From the NCBI GenBank assembly GCA_963797085.1, contig CAWCOA010000004.1:1-64000 (forward strand): 64,000 nt of DNA, written 5' to 3'. Of this stretch, positions 36,257-47,602 are shown in pieces. How positions within the stretch are numbered: the stretch's first letter is position 1; each line of letters starts with the position of its first letter. The stretch comes from JASJBU01 sp963797085. Lineage in GTDB: Bacteria > Pseudomonadota > Gammaproteobacteria > Chromatiales > Chromatiaceae. The translations under genes and the position numbers were made by a program. The notes under the pieces are model-generated. The model was not told the DNA's origin and did not search any database. It saw nothing but the letters and a program-made list of their open reading frames with translations.

Positions 36257-39200
36257 TGCTGGCCCGACTCGTGCAATTTTCCCTCACCCAGCGGCTGTTG
36301 ATGCTGCTGCTGATCCTGGTGCTGGCCGGCGCTGGCTGGCATGCCTTCCGCAACACCCCCATCGATGCCTTTCCAGACGTCTCCACCACGCAGGTGAAGA
36401 TCATCGTCAAGGCCCCGGGGATGACCCCGGAAGAGGTGGAATCCCGCATCACCGCCCCTCTCGAGGTGGAGATGCTCGGCATCCCCCGTATGTCGATGTT
36501 GCGCTCGGTAGCCAAATACGCCCTGACCGATATCACGGTGGATTTCGAGGAGGGCACCGACATCTATTGGGCGCGCCAACAAGTCGCTGAACGACTGAAT
36601 GCAGTCTGGGGCGATCTGCCGGAGGCAATCAGCGGCGGCATTGCACCGATGACCACGCCCCTCGGCGAGATGTTCATGTTCACTGTTGAAGGCGGCGACT
36701 TGAATCTCACGGAACGTCGCGATCTGCTCGACTGGGTGATCCGTCCGGCCTTGCGCACTGTCCCCGGCGTGGCGGACGTCAACTCCCTGGGTGGGCTGGC
36801 CCGCAGTTTCGAAGTGGTGCCGGACAACGCCCGCATGACCTCCAGGGGCATCACCCTGCAGCAGATGCAGGAGGCGCTGCAAATGAACAACCGCAACGAT
36901 GGCGCCGGCCGCCTCAACGACGGTGAAGAGGTGCTTTTGGTGCGCACCGAAGGAGCCCTTCGTACCCTGCAGGATGTGGCTGCTGTAGTAGTGCGTGCCG
37001 ACCCCGCACAACCGGTGCGCATCGCCGATGTGGCCGAAGTGCGAATCGGCTCCATGACTCGCTATGGCGCAGTCTCCGCCAACGGCACCGGTGAGGTGGT
37101 CGAGGGCCTGGTACTCGGCCTGCGCGGAGCGAATGCCCGCGATGTCGTAGAAGGTGTACGAAATAAACTCGCCGAGCTGGCCCCGGGCCTGCCCCAGGGA
37201 GTCGAGATCAAGGTCTTCTACGACCGCGGCCACCTGGTTGATAAGGCAGTCGGCACGGTCACCAAATCCCTGGGCGAGGCGATCCTGCTGGTATTGGTGT
37301 TGCTGGTGCTGTTTCTCGGCGACCTGCGGGCCGCCCTGACGGTGGCCCTGGTGCTGCCCCTGGCGGCCCTGGCCACCTTTATCCTGATGCGCCAGTTCGG
37401 CCTCTCCGCCAACCTGATGTCTTTGGGGGGGCTGGCCATCGCCATCGGCATGCTGGTGGACGCGGCGGTGGTGGTGGTGGAGAACGTGGTCACCCACCTG
37501 GCCCGCCATCAGGGTCGCGACAGCCTGCCCCGGCTGCACCTGATCTATCGGGCAGTGAAGGAGGTCTCGGTGCCCATGACCTCCGGCATCGGCATCATCA
37601 TCATCGTCTTCCTGCCCCTGCTCACCCTGCAGGGCCTGGAGGGCAAGCTGTTCGTACCGGTGGCCCTGACTATCGTGTTCGCTCTCAGCGCCTCCCTGTT
37701 GCTGTCGCTGACCATTATCCCGGTGCTCGCCTCCTATCTGTTGGGTAAGGTCAGTCACGAAGATCCCTGGCTGGTGCGCCAACTCAACCGGCTCTATGTG
37801 CCGCTGCTGCGCTGGAGCCTGGAGCACGCAAAGCTGGTGTTCGCTGCTGCTCTCGGCCTGCTGCTCCTGGCTGGAGGGCTCTACACCCAGGTCGGTAAGA
37901 CCTTCATGCCGACCATGGATGAGGGCGACCTGATCGTACAACTGGAGAAACTGCCTTCCATCAATCTAGAGCAGTCCATCGCCATCGACCAGCGTTTTCA
38001 GCAACGTTTGATGCAACAGGTGCCGGAGGTCGAGGGCATAGTTGCGCGCACCGGCTCCGATGAGCTGGGGCTCGATCCCATGGGGCTGAACCAGACCGAT
38101 GGCTTCCTGATCCTGAAACCCCGCGAACAGTGGACAGTACCGGACAAGGAGGCGCTGATCGACGAAGTGCGCAAGGTCACTGAAGCCTTCCCCGGGGTCG
38201 ATTTCGCCTTCACCCAGCCGATCGAGATGCGCGTCTCCGAGATGCTCACCGGGGTGCGCGGGGACCTTGCGATCAAGATCTTCGGCGACGATCAAGCTGA
38301 GCTCAACCGCACCGCGGAGTCTATTGTCGGCGTCCTCAACACCATTGAAGGGGCGGAGGATGTCTTCACCCCCCGCAACGAGGGTGCTCAATACTACCGG
38401 CTGGAAGTGGACCGCCTGGCGGCCGGGCGTCTGGGATTGGATGTGGAGACCCTGGAGAACCTGTTGCGCGCCCAGGTCGAAGGTCTGACCGTGGGCACCG
38501 TCTATCAGAAGGCCCGGCGTATCCCCCTGACCCTCAAGGGACCCGCCGAGCTACGCGATTCACCGGCCGCCTTTGCCGGCCTGCACCTGGCACTGCCGGA
38601 CGGACGTACCGTAGCGCTCTCCGGGCTGGTTAGCCTTGAGCGTATCGAAGGCCCGGTGGCGGTCAACCGGGAGCGTGGGCGGCGCATGGCAGTGGTGGTC
38701 GCCAATGTCGGCGGACGCGATCTGGTGGGCTTCGTCGATGAGGCCAAGTCAAAAGTCGCCGAACAGGTCAGCTTGCCGACCGGTTACTATCTGGAGTGGG
38801 GTGGCCAGTTCGAGAATCAGCAGCGCGCCGCCACCCGCCTCTCCCTGGTGATTCCGGTGGTCATCGGTCTGATCTTTCTGATCCTCTTTTCCACCTTCCG
38901 CTCGGTGCGTCAAGCGGCACTGGTGCTGACCAATATCCCCTTTGCCATGATCGGCGGCATCGCTGCCCTGTGGCTGACCGGAGAGTATCTCTCGGTGCCC
39001 GCCTCTGTGGGCTTCATCGCCCTGCTCGGTATCGCGGTGCTCAACGGGGTGGTGATGGTCAGCTACTTCAACCAGTTGAAGGCCCTGGGACGCCCCATAC
39101 TGGAAGTCGTGATGGAGGGCGCCCAGCGGCGCCTGCGGCCGGTGCTGATGACCGCCAATATCGCCGCCTTCGGCCTGGTGCCCCTGCTGTTCGCCAGTGG

Positions 39201-39330
39201 TCCGGGCTCGGAGATCCAACGTCCCCTGGCAATCGTGGTGATCGGCGGGTTGCTCTCCTCCACCGCCCTGACCCTGTTTCTGCTGCCCATCCTCTACCAA
39301 CGCTTCGGGTGCGAAGCCAAAGGAGCCTAG
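36256..39330 (+). CDS. Heavy-metal efflux RND transporter (CusA/CzcA family)
   Basis: An intact 1,024-residue inner-membrane pump. It has the HME-RND start (FSLTQRLLMLLLILVLAGAGWHAFRNTPIDAFPDVSTTQVKI), two large periplasmic loops and twelve expected membrane helices. The fourth-helix motif GGLAIAIGMLVDAAVVVVENV carries the proton-relay Asp. A second half-repeat ends LLPILYQRFG. The metal cannot be decided from sequence alone by eye: AIGxxVDAAVV resembles CusA-like and several divalent-cation members. Operon order is outer-membrane channel, adaptor, pump, DUF3240. Confidence 0.95.
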   Translation: MLARLVQFSLTQRLLMLLLILVLAGAGWHAFRNTPIDAFPDVSTTQVKIIVKAPGMTPEEVESRITAPLEVEMLGIPRMSMLRSVAKYALTDITVDFEEGTDIYWARQQVAERLNAVWGDLPEAISGGIAPMTTPLGEMFMFTVEGGDLNLTERRDLLDWVIRPALRTVPGVADVNSLGGLARSFEVVPDNARMTSRGITLQQMQEALQMNNRNDGAGRLNDGEEVLLVRTEGALRTLQDVAAVVVRADPAQPVRIADVAEVRIGSMTRYGAVSANGTGEVVEGLVLGLRGANARDVVEGVRNKLAELAPGLPQGVEIKVFYDRGHLVDKAVGTVTKSLGEAILLVLVLLVLFLGDLRAALTVALVLPLAALATFILMRQFGLSANLMSLGGLAIAIGMLVDAAVVVVENVVTHLARHQGRDSLPRLHLIYRAVKEVSVPMTSGIGIIIIVFLPLLTLQGLEGKLFVPVALTIVFALSASLLLSLTIIPVLASYLLGKVSHEDPWLVRQLNRLYVPLLRWSLEHAKLVFAAALGLLLLAGGLYTQVGKTFMPTMDEGDLIVQLEKLPSINLEQSIAIDQRFQQRLMQQVPEVEGIVARTGSDELGLDPMGLNQTDGFLILKPREQWTVPDKEALIDEVRKVTEAFPGVDFAFTQPIEMRVSEMLTGVRGDLAIKIFGDDQAELNRTAESIVGVLNTIEGAEDVFTPRNEGAQYYRLEVDRLAAGRLGLDVETLENLLRAQVEGLTVGTVYQKARRIPLTLKGPAELRDSPAAFAGLHLALPDGRTVALSGLVSLERIEGPVAVNRERGRRMAVVVANVGGRDLVGFVDEAKSKVAEQVSLPTGYYLEWGGQFENQQRAATRLSLVIPVVIGLIFLILFSTFRSVRQAALVLTNIPFAMIGGIAALWLTGEYLSVPASVGFIALLGIAVLNGVVMVSYFNQLKALGRPILEVVMEGAQRRLRPVLMTANIAAFGLVPLLFASGPGSEIQRPLAIVVIGGLLSSTALTLFLLPILYQRFGCEAKGA

Positions 39331-39332
39331 CT

Positions 39333-39638
39333 ATGGAATCCCAAGTATTACTTTCCCTTGTGATCTCCCCCGAAGTGGAAGATGCGGTGGTGGACTGGCT
39401 GCTGGAGCAGGAGGAGATCAGCGGTTTCACCAGCCTGCAGGTGAGCGGTCACGGCGCTTCACCCCATTCGATGAATATCTCTGAGCAGGTGGCGGGACGC
39501 CGCCGTCAGGTAATGATCCAGACCTACCTGCCGGATATGCAAGCAGTTTCCCTGGTGAAGGGATTGGAAGAGGCCTTCGCCGGCAGCGGCATGCATTACT
39601 GGTTGACGCCCGTGATCACCAGCGGACACCTCGAGTGA
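39333..39638 (+). CDS. DUF3240 family protein
   Basis: A 101-residue protein starting at the ATG 39333 behind AGGAG (39321-39325). It has the PII-like DUF3240 pattern (VLLSLVISPEVEDAVVDWLLEQEEISGFTSLQVSGHG, MNISEQVAGRRRQVMIQTYL). Genes of this family commonly follow HME-RND metal pumps and may be regulatory or metal-sensing. Only 2 bp separate it from the pump stop. Confidence 0.9.
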   Translation: MESQVLLSLVISPEVEDAVVDWLLEQEEISGFTSLQVSGHGASPHSMNISEQVAGRRRQVMIQTYLPDMQAVSLVKGLEEAFAGSGMHYWLTPVITSGHLE

Positions 39639-39743
39639 GGTCAAAGGCTTCCAGGGCGGACTGAAATCTGTTTGAGCGTCTGATCAATCCTGCGTCGCAC
39701 AGGCCGCTGTTGAGAACTCGGCTGAGTTGTGAGACCGCCAGTT

Positions 39744-39944
39744 TTAGTGTCTGAAGCGACTGTAATAAAAATCTTCCGCAGCCTGGCGGCTTTGAAACGG
39801 CCCGAATTCGCCTTCGCGGCTTTCAATATACCAATTACCGTCAGTCAGGTGGATAAATTGCTCGTCATCAAATCCCGCATACCAGCGGTGTTGCGAATCA
39901 CCACCGGCAATGTTTGCTCGTTTTTCCGATACTGGACTGCGCAT
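39744..39944 (-). CDS. Small hypothetical protein
   Basis: A 66-residue protein. The middle reads DGNWYIESREGEFGPFQSRQAAEDFYYSRFRH, a pattern of aromatic residues with GPF that occurs in small gammaproteobacterial proteins of the DUF6316 type (assignment tentative). No signal or membrane segment. GGGGCAG lies upstream of the start. Confidence 0.5.
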   Translation of the reverse strand: MRSPVSEKRANIAGGDSQHRWYAGFDDEQFIHLTDGNWYIESREGEFGPFQSRQAAEDFYYSRFRH

Positions 39945-40128
39945 GCTACTGCCCCAACAAAAATGATCTACTCATCAATAAAGTCTAGTTCCCAGATGTT
40001 TCACACCTGCTTCAATGTGTGACTGAGTTGTTGCAAATTGTTTCAAATCCACTGTCCTCTTGAGAGGTATGACAATCGTCATTGAAATGGCTTATGGTTG
40101 AGATTTGCAAAAGACCCTTGGGGGCAAG

Positions 40129-40551
40129 ATGAAAGATTTTCAGTTGGATGACCGCCTGGCGAACGACTCTATCCCGCTGGGTGAACTCGATCTCTGCCTG
40201 CTGCTGTTGATGAAAAATGCGCTGGTTCCCTGGTTCATTCTGGTGCCCAAGGTTGCCGAGCAGGAACTTTTCCAGCTCACCCAGGATCAGCAGTTGACTC
40301 TGCTCGATGAGGTGAACCTGATTTCCCGTTTCGTAAGCAGGGAATTCGCCCCGGATAAGCTCAATGTCGCTGCCATCGGCAATATCGTACAGCAACTGCA
40401 TGTGCACATCGTGGGCAGAAAAAAAGACGATTTCTGCTGGCCCGGTGTCGTATGGGGGGCTAAACAGCACCAGGACTATGCGCCGGCCCAGATTGACCGG
40501 CTGAAAACACTGCTGTTCCAGCAGTTGCAGGATCGCATCCAGGAAGTCTGA
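40129..40551 (+). CDS. HIT family protein
   Basis: A 140-residue histidine-triad protein: FQLDDRLANDSIPLGELDLCLLLLM at the N-terminus, WFILVPKV, and the triad QLHVHIVGRKKDD near residue 90 (the usual HxHxH with the last His replaced by Gly-Arg, as in some Proteobacterial members). The family binds or hydrolyses nucleotide conjugates. The ATG at 40129 follows GGGGGC; the frame is open further upstream from a TTG at 40105. Confidence 0.88.
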   Translation: MKDFQLDDRLANDSIPLGELDLCLLLLMKNALVPWFILVPKVAEQELFQLTQDQQLTLLDEVNLISRFVSREFAPDKLNVAAIGNIVQQLHVHIVGRKKDDFCWPGVVWGAKQHQDYAPAQIDRLKTLLFQQLQDRIQEV

Positions 40552-40752
40552 CTGAAACCAGCGCTGCCAGCTCAAAGCTGATCATCAACCCACGACCCGT
40601 GAGTGAGATGATCCAGCTCAATTGATACCAACTTGGATAAGGCATAAGTCTGCCCATTTAACTAAACTGACTGCGGATGCCGGTTCATCGAGACAATCTC
40701 GTAGAAGTCCGGCGATTTTCCTGACAATACAATAGCCAACGGATAATCACCG

Positions 40753-41082
40753 ATGCCGATGGAAAAGACCCTGCAACGCCTTCTCGATGCCGAAATGAAG
40801 GCAGAGCAGATCCATCAGAAAGCCAACGAGGACCGGGAACGCATCCTGCAAAATGCCCTGCTCGAGGCGCGTGCCGAAGAGGAGCGTTTCGAGGCCCGGC
40901 TGCCCGAACTGCAGAGCAGTTTTCAGGACAAGGCCCTGCAACGAGCGGAGCAGACCATCGCTGAACTCAAACGGCGTTACGACGAACGCCACGCTGAACT
41001 GAGGAAGTATGCGGAAACCCGGGAGGAAGAAGCCCTGGACGCTGCCTTTGCCGTACTGATCGACCCACAGGCCGACGACTGA
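40753..41082 (+). CDS. V/A-type ATPase peripheral stalk subunit (G/H-like)
   Basis: A 109-residue, almost fully helical coiled-coil protein (MEKTLQRLLDAEMKAEQIHQKANEDRERILQNALLEARAEEE...). It sits first in the V/A-ATPase operon, in the position of the small stalk subunit that pairs with subunit E. The 200 bp upstream contain no gene and should hold the operon promoter, although I see no convincing -35/-10 pair. Confidence 0.8.
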   Translation: MPMEKTLQRLLDAEMKAEQIHQKANEDRERILQNALLEARAEEERFEARLPELQSSFQDKALQRAEQTIAELKRRYDERHAELRKYAETREEEALDAAFAVLIDPQADD

Positions 41083-41095
41083 CGATGCACATCGC

Positions 41096-42151
41096 ATGAA
41101 CGTCTGCGGCTCTCAAATCTACCTGAAAACCCGGGTCAAGATCCTCGCCAATCATCTGTTGACCGAGGCTGAAATACCCGGTCTCCTGCAGATGCCACTA
41201 GCCGAGCTGGTGGAACGCTATTCCCTCGAATCGGTCCTGGAAGATGGCGGTGAATCACAACATACCGCATACATGATGGAACGGGTCATGCTGCGCCTGT
41301 TGATGCTGGAGTTTTCCATTCTGCTGTATCCTTTGACCAGCAAGGCGCGAGAACTGCTGCTCTACTGGTCGCGCAAGTTCGAGCTGTACAATCTGAAGAC
41401 CCTGATCAGGGGCAAACTGAATGGACTGGGGTTGGATACCATCCGCGATGACCTGTACGAACTCCCCGACAGCATCCGCCTGCCCCACGAAACACTGTTG
41501 CATGCGGAAAATGTGCTCGAAATGCTGCGTCTGCTGGAGCGCGGCTCCTATGCCATGATCGCCCGCCAGGCGCGCCAGGTCTATGAAGAGAAGAATGAAC
41601 CTTTCTCCCTCGATGCGGCGATCGACCGGCTCTACTATGCCGGGCTGGCTAAATATGTCCAAACCTCGGAGGTAACCGACAAACCAGGCCTCAAGCACCT
41701 GGTCAGCACCCTCATCGACCGGCAAAACATCCTCTGGCTGTTACGCTACCGCTTTGCCTACAACTTCACGCCCAGTAAGGCCTACTATCTGCTCATTCCC
41801 AGCGGCGGTAATCTGACCCGCCATAAGCTGATGCAACTTTCCAATCTGGAGAGTTCCGAAGCCATGATTGAACAGCTGCCTTCGAAGTTGACAAGGCTAT
41901 TGCAGAATACCGCCAACAGTATGCAGATCAGACAACAGCTCGATCTCCATGTCTCGAGAGAGGCGCGAAAACTCATACACACCAGCCCCTGTGTCGTAGT
42001 GGCGGCCCTGGGTTATCTGATTGCCCGGGAAAAAGATCTGCGCCGACTGTTCGCAATCATCCAGGGCAGGCTGCTGGAGCTGGATCAGTCATTGATCGAA
42101 GAGGCGGTGGTGGGCCCAGCCATGAGTCCGGCCATGGATCAGGCATCATGA
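41096..42151 (+). CDS. atpC: V/A-type ATPase subunit C (V0 subunit d/AC39-like)
   Basis: A 351-residue helical protein with the AC39/V0D pattern: an N-terminal YLKTRVKILANHLLTEAEIPGLLQMPLAELVERY, then KFELYNLKTLIRGKLNG and VSTLIDRQNILWLLRYRFAYNFTP, and a C-terminal AREKDLRRLFAIIQGRLL. It forms the cup that links the central rotor to the membrane c-ring. It lies 13 bp after the stalk subunit gene. Confidence 0.9.
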   Translation: MNVCGSQIYLKTRVKILANHLLTEAEIPGLLQMPLAELVERYSLESVLEDGGESQHTAYMMERVMLRLLMLEFSILLYPLTSKARELLLYWSRKFELYNLKTLIRGKLNGLGLDTIRDDLYELPDSIRLPHETLLHAENVLEMLRLLERGSYAMIARQARQVYEEKNEPFSLDAAIDRLYYAGLAKYVQTSEVTDKPGLKHLVSTLIDRQNILWLLRYRFAYNFTPSKAYYLLIPSGGNLTRHKLMQLSNLESSEAMIEQLPSKLTRLLQNTANSMQIRQQLDLHVSREARKLIHTSPCVVVAALGYLIAREKDLRRLFAIIQGRLLELDQSLIEEAVVGPAMSPAMDQAS

Positions 42152-42181
42152 CCCGCAGCATTTCCGGTCCAGGAGTGATTG

Positions 42182-44062
42182 GTGTTTAGCCCCCTGCCCA
42201 TGAAACATGTGACCCTGCAGATCCTTACCTCTGATCTGCCCGCGATGTCACTGCTGCTGGCGGAGCAGGCAATTTTCAATCCGGATCCCAGAACGGAGCC
42301 GGACCAGGCACTGCAGGAGGTTCCTGGTCAGCACTACCGCGAACTCCATCAGCAGGCCAGCACACGTCTGCAGAAGATTGTCTCGCAGAGCGGATTCAGT
42401 CCCGTTGCCAGTCGAACTATGGAAATAAAACCTGTCAGCGAACGGCTGCTCGAAGAAACCAACGATTGGTTGAAAGAGACCTGGCAGATCTGTTCAGACC
42501 ATGCCGAGGCGCAACGCTCGCTGCTTGACGATCTGCGTGACATAGAGCAGCTGGAGAACACCCTGGACAATTTCCAACAGTTGAATATCGAACTTGGCCT
42601 ACTGCGCTCAGATAAACGATTCCTGGATATTCATATCGGCAGTGTTCTACAGAAACATGTACCGCAACTGAAGGATGCGCTGAGCCTGGATGGTTATCTA
42701 TTGTATGTATACATGGAGAAGAGCCCCAATGCCCATGTGGTGATACTGGGCCCGGGGACCGGCAGGTCAGCTCACCAGAAGTCAGTGCTTGATACCGCAG
42801 GCTTTCGGGCCTTCGATCTGCCAGAGGAGTTGTCTGCGGAACCGGAAAAGACTGCGCAATCCCTGCGCGATCGACGCCGCGTTGCGAACGATGAACGTCA
42901 GCAACAGCAGCAACAATTTGATGCCTGGCTGAAATCAATCCAGCCAAAGTTGGAAAAGTCCGCAGCAACGCTGCAACTGGCCAGCCCTTTCGTGCAGCTT
43001 GGGGAAGCAGCGCGCCACCGGGGCAACCTGTCTCAATTGCAGGGCTGGGTACCCGCCGCAGATATCCCGCGTCTCAGCCAGATAATTGAAAACGGACTCG
43101 AAAATCCTTTTGTGCTTCAGTCACGAGATCCGACAGATGCGGAGCGCCCGCTGGTTCCATCAGTCCTGAGACACAATCGACTGCTGCAGCCCTTTTCCAT
43201 CCTGGTCACCCAATATGGCGTACCCCGTTATGGTGAATTTAATCCCACCAGCCTCTTCGCAATAACCTTCATCTGCATGTTCGGCATGATGTTTGGGGAT
43301 GTGGGCCATGGCGCGGTATTTTTCACAACGGCCCTGCTGGCACGGCGCAGGCTGGGGAGCTTCAGCTTTTTTGCCATGGCGGCCGGCGCCTCTTCGATGG
43401 TCTTCGGCTTTCTTTACGGCAGCCTGTTTGGTTACGAACACATACTCCATGCGGTCTGGATCAGCCCGCTTTCGGATCCGCTTTACATGCTCTCCGTGGC
43501 GCTGATCTGGGGTATCGGGTTTCTGGTTCTGGTCAGTCTGATCAATATCCTCAATCACCTGGTACTGAGTGATTATCGGGGGGCACTGTTGGGCAGCAAC
43601 GGGCTGCTGAGTCTTTTTTTCTACGCCGGCCTGCTGGGGATTGGCTACAGCTTTTACGCCAAGGTCGAGACTGGCCCAATCTGGAGTCTGCTGGCCTTTT
43701 TCTCATTGAGCAGCCTGTTCATTCACAAATTGATGTCCCAACAGACACCCCTTGGCGAACGCGTCCTGGTGGCATTGATCGAGAGCTTCGAAACCATCAT
43801 TGGCTACATCTCCAACACCCTCTCATTCCTCAGGGTCGCCGCCTTCAGCCTTAATCATGTAGCCTTGGCGATCGCCGTCTTCACCCTGGCCAACAGCATG
43901 GATGAAGTGGGGCACTGGCTGATGATACTGTTTGGCAACCTGTTCATCCTGGTGTTGGAGGGTGCGATCGTTACCATTCAGGTATTGCGACTCGAATACT
44001 ACGAAGGATTTACCCGTTTCTATTCCGGTGACGGCAAGGTGTTCAGGCCCTTGAGGTTATGA
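42182..44062 (+). CDS. atpI: V/A-type ATPase subunit I (membrane stator, a-like)
   Basis: A protein of about 626 residues. The N-terminal 330 residues are soluble (stator contacts; MKHVTLQILTSDLPAMSLLL, long coiled coil). The C-terminal half is a seven-to-eight-helix membrane domain with FGMMFGDVGHGAVFF, and SFETIIGYISNTLSFLRVAAFSLNHVALA, in which Arg faces the c-ring ion-binding Glu. A GTG start at 42182 is preferred for its spacing to AGGAG (42171-42175); the frame also allows TTG at 42179 or ATG at 42200. The stop overlaps the next start (ATGA). Confidence 0.93.
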   Translation: MFSPLPMKHVTLQILTSDLPAMSLLLAEQAIFNPDPRTEPDQALQEVPGQHYRELHQQASTRLQKIVSQSGFSPVASRTMEIKPVSERLLEETNDWLKETWQICSDHAEAQRSLLDDLRDIEQLENTLDNFQQLNIELGLLRSDKRFLDIHIGSVLQKHVPQLKDALSLDGYLLYVYMEKSPNAHVVILGPGTGRSAHQKSVLDTAGFRAFDLPEELSAEPEKTAQSLRDRRRVANDERQQQQQQFDAWLKSIQPKLEKSAATLQLASPFVQLGEAARHRGNLSQLQGWVPAADIPRLSQIIENGLENPFVLQSRDPTDAERPLVPSVLRHNRLLQPFSILVTQYGVPRYGEFNPTSLFAITFICMFGMMFGDVGHGAVFFTTALLARRRLGSFSFFAMAAGASSMVFGFLYGSLFGYEHILHAVWISPLSDPLYMLSVALIWGIGFLVLVSLINILNHLVLSDYRGALLGSNGLLSLFFYAGLLGIGYSFYAKVETGPIWSLLAFFSLSSLFIHKLMSQQTPLGERVLVALIESFETIIGYISNTLSFLRVAAFSLNHVALAIAVFTLANSMDEVGHWLMILFGNLFILVLEGAIVTIQVLRLEYYEGFTRFYSGDGKVFRPLRL

Positions 44063-44553
44063 ATATCCGCAACCAACAACCCAATGACACCAGCAACCGC
44101 AGAGAGGTACACATTATGTATTGGCTGATCGGAGTGATGACCCTGCTCATCCTCGGCATCATTGCTGCCGGCGTGATCATGGAACGGCATCCTGACAGGG
44201 ACCTGCGCGCCTGGTTCAAGCCCACCCTCGGCACTAATCTGCTGCTTTTCGTCGCCGCGCATGCAGCACTGCTATTTCTCGGCATCGAGGAGGCCATGGC
44301 GAGTCCCGCTATTGCCGAAGCCGGCAATGACATCTCCATAGGCATGGCGCTGGCCTTCATTGGCGTCGGCATTCCCACCGCATTCAGTACCCTGGCAGCC
44401 GCCTATGCGGTTGGTTCTATCGGCGCCGCCTCGCTTGCAGTGCTCGCGGAAAGACCCGAGGTTTTCGGGCGCACCCTGATCTATCTGGGACTGGCGGAAG
44501 GCATCGCCATTTACGGCCTGGTGATCAGCATCCTGTTACTGGACAAGCTCTGA
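44059..44553 (+). CDS. atpK: V/A-type ATPase proteolipid subunit K (c)
   Basis: A 164-residue membrane protein with four helices. The second hairpin is the c-subunit proper, ending LGLAEGIAIYGLVISILLL, whose Glu is the ion-binding carboxylate. The first hairpin (MYWLIGVMTLLILGIIAAGVIM; LLLFVAAHAALLFL) lacks an equivalent carboxylate, so the ring would carry one ion site per four helices. Translation may start at 44059, coupled to subunit I, or at ATG 44116, which follows AGAGAGG. I cannot tell H+ from Na+ specificity by eye. Confidence 0.9.
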   Translation: MNIRNQQPNDTSNRREVHIMYWLIGVMTLLILGIIAAGVIMERHPDRDLRAWFKPTLGTNLLLFVAAHAALLFLGIEEAMASPAIAEAGNDISIGMALAFIGVGIPTAFSTLAAAYAVGSIGAASLAVLAERPEVFGRTLIYLGLAEGIAIYGLVISILLLDKL

Positions 44554-44561
44554 CAGCCTCC

Positions 44562-44909
44562 ATGACTCAGACCGCGTCCGATAATCAAACCCGGCTGATC
44601 TTCATCGGCGGCCCGGCCCTCACCGATGGCTTTCGACTGGTGGGCTTCGAGACCCTCACCGACCCGCAAATCAGCCAGATCGATGAGCTCATCAGCACTC
44701 TTTTGGAAACCCGGCAGAATGCGTTCATCGTCGTCGAACAATCCCCTGAGATCATGCAATCAAAGATGCTCCAGCAGGTTCACAACGAAGGTGGCCGCAT
44801 CGTTGTCTCGGAAGTCCCCTCTCTGCAGGACCCCGCCTGTTTCCATTGTGAACTGGACAAGGAAATCGAGAAGCTGATGGGCAGCTCGCAGATAACCGGA
44901 GGCACATGA
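44562..44909 (+). CDS. atpF: V/A-type ATPase subunit F
   Basis: A 115-residue soluble central-stalk subunit with the family pattern RLIFIGGPALTDGFRLVGFETL near the N-terminus and AFIVVEQSPEIM in the middle. Its TGA (44907-44909) coincides with the left end of the MITE-like element, so the insertion sits exactly at the end of this gene. Confidence 0.88.
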   Translation: MTQTASDNQTRLIFIGGPALTDGFRLVGFETLTDPQISQIDELISTLLETRQNAFIVVEQSPEIMQSKMLQQVHNEGGRIVVSEVPSLQDPACFHCELDKEIEKLMGSSQITGGT

Positions 44910-45149
44910 TCCTAGAAACCATAGTTGACCGCTTCCCACTTCAAGTAAGAGATTGTTTGAATGGATCTATATATCAAAACTGTTTCTCACCCAATGGGTG
45001 AATTACGCTACGGGCCGAATGGCACGCCCACAGAGGCACAGTGCTGCGTTGCAACTCCTCGGAATAGAATAACTATTCCTCGTCGCTACGCCTTGCTCCG
45101 CACCCCTGTGAACGCACCCTTCAACCCGTCCAACTACGGATTCTAGGAT
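44909..45149. mobile_element. MITE-like element with terminal inverted repeats inside the ATPase operon
   Basis: A 241-bp non-coding insert between the subunit F stop and the subunit E start. The ends are imperfect 22-bp inverted repeats: 44909-44930 begins ATCCTAGAAACCATAGTTG, and 45128-45149 read on the minus strand begins ATCCTAGAATCCGTAGTTG (18 of 22 positions match). The interior holds a further hairpin, GGAATAG-aata-CTATTCC. No transposase is encoded, and all other subunit genes in this operon are separated by less than 30 bp. Confidence 0.7.
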
Positions 45150-45150
45150 T

Positions 45151-45777
45151 ATGAATCAGGTTGAAGCGCTGGAGAAAGCCATCCTCGATCATGCCGAACA
45201 GATGGCCAGTGAGACTCGCAGAAGTGCCGAGGTGGGACGCCGGGATATTCTCCGCGAGTCCAGTGAGCGGCTACATCTGCGGGAAGAGAAAGAGACCCTG
45301 CTGGCCAAATCATTCGCCGACCGGGCCTATCTGCGCAAGGTTCAGGCTGATGAACTCAAGCTGCAAACCATTCTCGATCATATGCGCTGGAACCTGGTGC
45401 AAATGGTCGTCCAGCGCCTGTCAGATCGGATGCAGGAGCTGCGCCGGGACCGGGCCAGATACCACACCCTGCTGCGCTCACTGCTCAGCCAGGCCGCCGC
45501 GCAGATCGAAGCGGACAGGCTCGAGGTGTCATTCAACGAAGAAGACCGCCGCCAACTGGAACCTGACTGGCAGCAGTTCACCGAGGGCTTGCAGGCAGAC
45601 CAGGAGCTTTTACTTGCCAATGCCAGCATCGAGTCCATCGGCGGACTGGTAGTCTCCACCGAGGATCACAGAATCCAGATCGACCACACTTTTGAAGGCC
45701 GGCTCGAGCGCCTGCAACGAAAGATACATCAGACCCTGGTTGAGCGTCTGTTGCCGCCACCAGGCAATGGCATCTAG
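45151..45777 (+). CDS. atpE: V/A-type ATPase subunit E (peripheral stalk)
   Basis: A 208-residue protein with a long N-terminal coiled coil (ALEKAILDHAEQMASETRRSAEVGRRDILRESSERLHL) and a globular C-terminal domain (SIGGLVVSTEDHRIQIDHTFEGRLERL). The ATG lies directly after the MITE-like element, and the only ribosome-binding purines (AGGA) belong to the element's terminal repeat, so the insertion now sets this gene's translation start. Confidence 0.88.
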   Translation: MNQVEALEKAILDHAEQMASETRRSAEVGRRDILRESSERLHLREEKETLLAKSFADRAYLRKVQADELKLQTILDHMRWNLVQMVVQRLSDRMQELRRDRARYHTLLRSLLSQAAAQIEADRLEVSFNEEDRRQLEPDWQQFTEGLQADQELLLANASIESIGGLVVSTEDHRIQIDHTFEGRLERLQRKIHQTLVERLLPPPGNGI

Positions 45778-45805
45778 TCCGCCATGTGAGAAATGCGAAC
45801 GAATC

Positions 45806-47601
<1,796 letters not shown>

Positions 47602-47602
<1 letters not shown>

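Noticed and set aside
36091..37941. 616-codon open frame antisense to the metal pump, rich in His, Gln and Gly
   Set aside because: It lies wholly opposite the well-supported RND pump and adaptor genes. Its composition is what the complement of a GC-rich membrane-protein gene gives, and it has no ribosome binding site.
38796..39332. N-terminal extension of the DUF3240 gene into the pump gene
   Set aside because: The extension overlaps the pump in another frame; the family start and the AGGAG site place the true start at 39333.
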